This document shows positions 14,846 to 16,641 of a stretch of 16,641 bases of DNA, piece after piece. Under the pieces are notes generated by a model. It worked only from the letters and a program-made list of their open reading frames with translations, was not told the DNA's origin and ran no database searches. This DNA is from an uncultured Eubacteriales bacterium (lineage in GTDB: Bacteria > Bacillota > Clostridia > Oscillospirales > Acutalibacteraceae), in NCBI GenBank assembly GCA_948762645.1, contig CAQBRY010000037.1, forward strand, positions 1-16,641. Reading direction: 5' to 3'. The position numbers and the translations under genes were made by a program. How positions within the stretch are numbered: position 1 is the stretch's first letter; every line of letters starts with the position of its first letter.

Positions 14846-14864
14846 CTAATCACCTTATGATTAG
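14846..14864 (-). promoter_or_regulatory. Palindrome just before the IS1 transposase start (copy C)
   Basis: CTAATCA-TAAGG-TGATTAG, 2 nt before the ATG at 14843. On this strand the centre supplies an AAGGTG ribosome-binding site, so the stem could mask it. Same arms as in copy B (8128-8146). Confidence 0.55.
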
Positions 14865-14930
14865 TCTGCCTTATTCCCTATCTATTTTTCACTGCCTATT
14901 ATAGTTTCACATCTTTACGTTTTTATAACG

Positions 14931-14954
14931 AAAAGAGCTAAATATCGCTCTTTT
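14931..14954. terminator. Hairpin terminator after the DUF1492 remnant
   Basis: AAAAGAGC (14931-14938) and GCTCTTTT (14947-14954) around 8 nt, with T run on either strand. It probably ends the minus-strand phage transcript. Confidence 0.65.
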
Positions 14955-15013
14955 GTCATGCTCTTATTTAAAAATAATTTCACGGGAGGACGTGGATTCT
15001 ATACCCCACAATA

Positions 15014-15449
15014 CTATTTTACAATATTAAATTCGTTATTTTCGTCAAGTTTACATTTTTTCAAAAAAGCGCTGTGCTTGCATCTTAGGTACTGCACTGT
15101 TTGTCATGCTTTCCTATTGCAAACGCCACTTTCTGCCAACTCAAATTCTGCATATATCTAAGAGTTAAAATCATGCGCATTTCGCTGTCTTGTACGCTTT
15201 CTATAAATCTATTTATATGGTTTAATTCATAAAAGCACTTTTTTAAATTTAGGTCTAAAAGTCCTTTTAAGTCTGCTATTCTCGCAGCATATTTCTCGAC
15301 TTTATCGTTTATTCCTGTTCCGCGTGGCACACCCGCTATTTTGGATGTGCAGGCTGTTGCTAAGGTTTCTATAACTCCTCCAGTCTTTTTTGTTGTTCTT
15401 TGACTTCTTTCCTTAAAATAGTAAAGCTGTGATAATTCTTTTTTGTCAT
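15014..15449 (-). pseudogene. Phage DUF1492 (late-gene regulator type) protein, several frameshifts
   Basis: AGGAGG lies 6 nt before the ATG at 15449, which reads MTKK. A missing A in the following A6 run moves the frame, and ELSQLYYFK appears. A second shift gives KEVKEQQKRLEEL. A third returns to TLATACTSKIAGVPRGTGIN, DKVEKYAARIADLKGLLDLN, LKKCFYELNHINRFIESVQD and LRYMQNLSWQKVAFAIG. Near 15090 another shift leads to RCKHSAFLKKCKLDENNEFN and TAG at 15014. Joined, this is a full DUF1492 protein of about 145 residues with a sigma-region-4-like helix-turn-helix (SWQKVAFAIG...); relatives are thought to control phage late genes. The longest single open frame (15085-15468) starts at an ATG further upstream that lacks a ribosome-binding site and is an artefact of the shifts. 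Confidence 0.82.
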
Positions 15450-15499
15450 AAAAAATCCTCCTAAACAAAAAACTAACAGCTTTCGTTTTCCGCTAGTCT

Positions 15500-15758
15500 T
15501 TAAATGATTTCTTTTATTTCTATTTTATAAACTTTTTTTCACGTCTGCACTGGATAACTGTTGACCTCTCCGTAATTTGCGTCTTGCGTTTTTTTAATTT
15601 CAAATCCGACCGCTATGCAATGTTTTTTGAGGTTTTTCCAGTCATATTTTTGTCCGTTTTAATCTGTATTAACTTTATGTCAGCGTACTCTTTTGATTTG
15701 TCAAGCTTGATTTCAAGTTTTTTGACTTCTTTTGCCCTTTGGCTCGCTGTATTCATAC
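15500..15758 (-). pseudogene. Small phage coiled-coil protein, broken
   Basis: The ATG at 15758 overlaps the previous stop (ATGA). It reads MNTASQRAKEVKKLEIKLDK then SKEYADIKLIQIKTDK, a coiled coil. A frame shift near 15650 leads to YDWKNLKKHCIAVGFEIKKT and QDANYGEVNSYPVQT, then a TGA where Trp is expected, then KKVYKIEIKEII and TAA at 15500. The second part resembles a short conserved phage segment (YDWK-L--HC-AVG---...NAYP...W--VY). Function unknown. Confidence 0.55.
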
Positions 15759-15917
15759 GCTGTAGCGGTCTTTTTGTCGTTTAAGCTCTTTTTCTTTAAT
15801 ATTTATTACAACCTGAGGCTGATCGTAAGTTTTAATAGTTAAAAACTTAATTATGTCATAAATAAACGATCCCATGAAATATGATATAAGCATGATAAAA
15901 AATTGATTTGTAAACAT
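15753..15917 (-). CDS. Small phage membrane protein, 54 aa
   Basis: Starts MFTNQFFIMLISYFMGSFIY, one hydrophobic helix (residues 4-27), then a basic C-terminal tail (INIKEKELKRQKDRYSV). AAGGA sits 8 nt before the ATG at 15917. Its stop overlaps the start of the coiled-coil gene. One helix plus a charged tail would fit a holin-like or membrane-tether role, but it lies among early/middle type genes, so I leave it unassigned. A terminator-like hairpin ends 40 nt before its start. Confidence 0.6.
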   Translation of the reverse strand: MFTNQFFIMLISYFMGSFIYDIIKFLTIKTYDQPQVVINIKEKELKRQKDRYSV

Positions 15918-15956
15918 AGTTTAGTTCCTTTCTAATTAAATAATTGCATTAAAAAA

Positions 15957-15984
15957 CCGCCCTGACTTTATAATGTCAAAGCGG
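15957..15984 (-). terminator. Terminator-like hairpin ahead of the 54-aa gene (copy 2)
   Basis: CCGC (15957-15960) / GCGG (15981-15984), internal CC/AA mismatch, TGAC (15963-15966) / GTCA (15975-15978). Read on the minus strand it ends in TTTTTT. Same design as the hairpins at 675-707 and 16486-16528. Confidence 0.65.
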
Positions 15985-16042
15985 CTCCATTATTTTTGGT
16001 AATTTTAACTGTTGATATTACTTAGCTTTTATCATACAATAA

Positions 16043-16250
16043 AGGTAATAAGGGTTTTCCACTAATCCTTGTTGATGTTTATTATGTTAATTGAAATAGT
16101 AACCTCATTTTGGGGTTGCTTTTTCTTTTTGTACCAATTACAAACCAACTTGATTAGTTTATGTATAACCCTTTTCATGACATCACCTCCACTACTAAAA
16201 TTTTAAGTCCAGAGTGTGGTGTATCAATCAAGGATTAACCCTTACTACCT
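16043..16250. repeat. Long imperfect inverted repeat enclosing a tiny gene
   Basis: On the plus strand 16043-16076 starts AGGTAATAAGGGTT and ends AATCCTTGTTGAT. The inverse of 16223-16250 reads AGGTAGTAAGGGTT then AATCCTTGATTGAT. Apart from a 7-nt insert, one extra base and one substitution the arms match. The enclosed 146 bp carry the 38-codon gene. It may be a miniature mobile unit, or a leader and tail that pair in the mRNA. Confidence 0.6.
16062..16178 (-). CDS. Tiny basic hypothetical protein, 38 aa
   Basis: MKRVIHKLIKLVCNWYKKKK, then QPQNEVTISINIININKD and TAG at 16062. A very good ribosome-binding site, GGAGGTGAT, lies 4-5 nt before the ATG at 16178. The first half is an amphipathic, strongly basic helix; the second half looks like a beta strand. 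The last codons lie inside one arm of the surrounding inverted repeat. Function unknown. Confidence 0.6.
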   Translation of the reverse strand: MKRVIHKLIKLVCNWYKKKKQPQNEVTISINIININKD

Positions 16251-16280
16251 TGTTTTATTATATCATAAATAAATTGCAAT

Positions 16281-16463
16281 TTAAATTAATACCTTGTTTA
16301 AAACATAATTAATAAGTTGATTTTTAGAAATACCCATTAAATCAGCAGTATTTTTAAGTCTTTCTTGAGTTCTAGGACTAACTCTTAACTTTATTTCCTC
16401 ACTTCTTTTAATACTGGTTTCTATTTCACTTTTAATTTCTTTGCATTTCATGTCTATATTCAT
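16281..16463 (-). CDS. Ribbon-helix-helix-like small DNA-binding protein, 60 aa
   Basis: Begins MNIDMKCKEIKSEIETSIKR. The C-terminal half IKLRVSPRTQERLKNTADLM then GISKNQLINYVLNKVLI has the Arc/CopG pattern: a short strand (IKLRVSP), helix A, a GIS turn and helix B (NQLINYVLNKVL). GGAG lies about 8 nt before the ATG at 16463. Such proteins are phage repressors or antitoxin-like regulators; its target is unknown. A hairpin ends 22 nt upstream of the start. Confidence 0.65.
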   Translation of the reverse strand: MNIDMKCKEIKSEIETSIKRSEEIKLRVSPRTQERLKNTADLMGISKNQLINYVLNKVLI

Positions 16464-16485
16464 TTTTTGTTCTCCATTCTTTATA

Positions 16486-16528
16486 AAAATACCGCCTTGA
16501 GATTATATAGCTTCAAAGCGGCTATTTT
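16486..16528 (-). terminator. Terminator-like hairpin ahead of the ribbon-helix-helix gene (copy 3)
   Basis: CCGC (16492-16495) / GCGG (16518-16521) with inner TTGA (16497-16500) / TCAA (16513-16516), bracketed by AAAATA and TATTTT. It follows the stop of the LysM gene (16547) on the minus strand, so it can serve as that gene's terminator. Confidence 0.7.
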
Positions 16529-16546
16529 ATTTGTATTGTAAGTTTT

Positions 16547-16641
16547 TTACTTAGGGATTTTAAGAGTTTGGTTTGGATAAATGATAGTGGAAGAAAGATT
16601 ATTTATATTTTGAATTTGTTGCCACTTCGTCCCGTCTCCGA
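16547..16641 (-). CDS. LysM-domain cell-wall protein (probable phage endolysin), C-terminal end only
   Basis: Enters from the window edge and reads GDGTKWQQIQNINNLSSTII then YPNQTLKIPK and TAA at 16547. This is the second half of a LysM peptidoglycan-binding module (yGdgxkWxxIxxxNnL...iypGQxLxIP). Ending exactly after the module is usual for endolysins with C-terminal LysM domains. The catalytic domain lies outside the window, so lysin versus host cell-wall enzyme cannot be settled, but the phage genes next to it favour a lysin. Confidence 0.75.
   Translation of the reverse strand, partial: GDGTKWQQIQNINNLSSTIIYPNQTLKIPK

Larger units (their letters stand above)
14147..14896 (-). mobile_element. 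IS1-family element, copy C, full length but diverged
   Basis: 750 bp. On the minus strand the left end is GGCAGTGAAAAATAGATAG (from 14896) and the right end finishes ...TTTTTTTAGCTCTACC at 14147; the terminal repeats resemble those of A and B. The sequence is clearly older than A and B. No target duplication seen (flanks GAGAAAAC and TATTATAG). Confidence 0.75.

Noticed and set aside
15540..15560. UGA read as Trp (alternative genetic code), since a TGA stands where Trp is expected in the coiled-coil phage gene
   Set aside because: All intact genes use TGG for Trp and stop normally; a G-to-A change in a pseudogene explains it.
16103..16130. Terminator on the plus strand (AACCTC/GGGGTT stem with T-rich tail)
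   Set aside because: It lies inside the 38-aa minus-strand gene; the T-rich tail is simply its lysine codons.
1..16641. CRISPR arrays, tRNA or rRNA genes
   Set aside because: No regularly spaced direct repeats and no tRNA- or rRNA-like sequence were found on either strand by eye.

Overview
The window looks like the chromosome of an AT-rich, endospore-forming member of the Clostridia (Firmicutes). The evidence is very low GC content, A-rich Shine-Dalgarno sites, a complete spoVT sporulation regulator, a clostridial-type single-cluster ferredoxin and typical low-GC phage families (DUF1071, DUF1492). I cannot name the species.

Layout. (1) 1-2400: left phage module. On the minus strand lie a DUF1071 single-strand annealing protein (cut by the window edge), a small zinc-finger protein and a small membrane-anchored protein. 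On the plus strand lie a small unknown gene with its own promoter, the decayed 3' end of a phage replicative helicase, and a short unknown gene. (2) 2650-3510: a secreted Ig/MBG-like repeat protein, now a pseudogene. (3) 3534-9480: mobile-element scrapyard. Two inverted IS1-family copies bracket a tyrosine integrase, a DUF4417 gene, an antitoxin and a PIN-domain toxin. All of these except the integrase are broken. A decayed IS3-family element follows. (4) 9500-13600: the only fully intact stretch. It holds an ABC-F ATPase, a DNA-3-methyladenine glycosylase, a class 3 lipase, spoVT and a ferredoxin, with clear promoters and terminators. (5) 14147-14896: a third, more diverged IS1 copy. (6) 14900-16641: right phage module on the minus strand. 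It contains the C-terminus of a LysM cell-wall protein, a ribbon-helix-helix-like protein, two tiny genes, a broken coiled-coil gene and a frameshifted DUF1492 late-gene regulator.

How it fits together. The two phage modules share an unusual class of terminator-like hairpin placed just ahead of small minus-strand genes, so they may come from one prophage split by the central region. The central integrase carries all its catalytic residues and has a palindrome of 11-6-11 geometry just upstream, the expected shape of a tyrosine-recombinase core site. Around it, mobile DNA is decaying by homopolymer slips and point nonsense mutations, while the host genes are clean.

Most useful observations: one continuous reading frame joins DUF4417 to an antitoxin through two in-frame stops; the two inverted IS1 copies share three inactivating lesions; a conserved palindrome sits over the transposase start in IS1; and a 38-codon gene is enclosed by a long imperfect inverted repeat. 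All identifications come from reading motifs by eye; no database search was possible.
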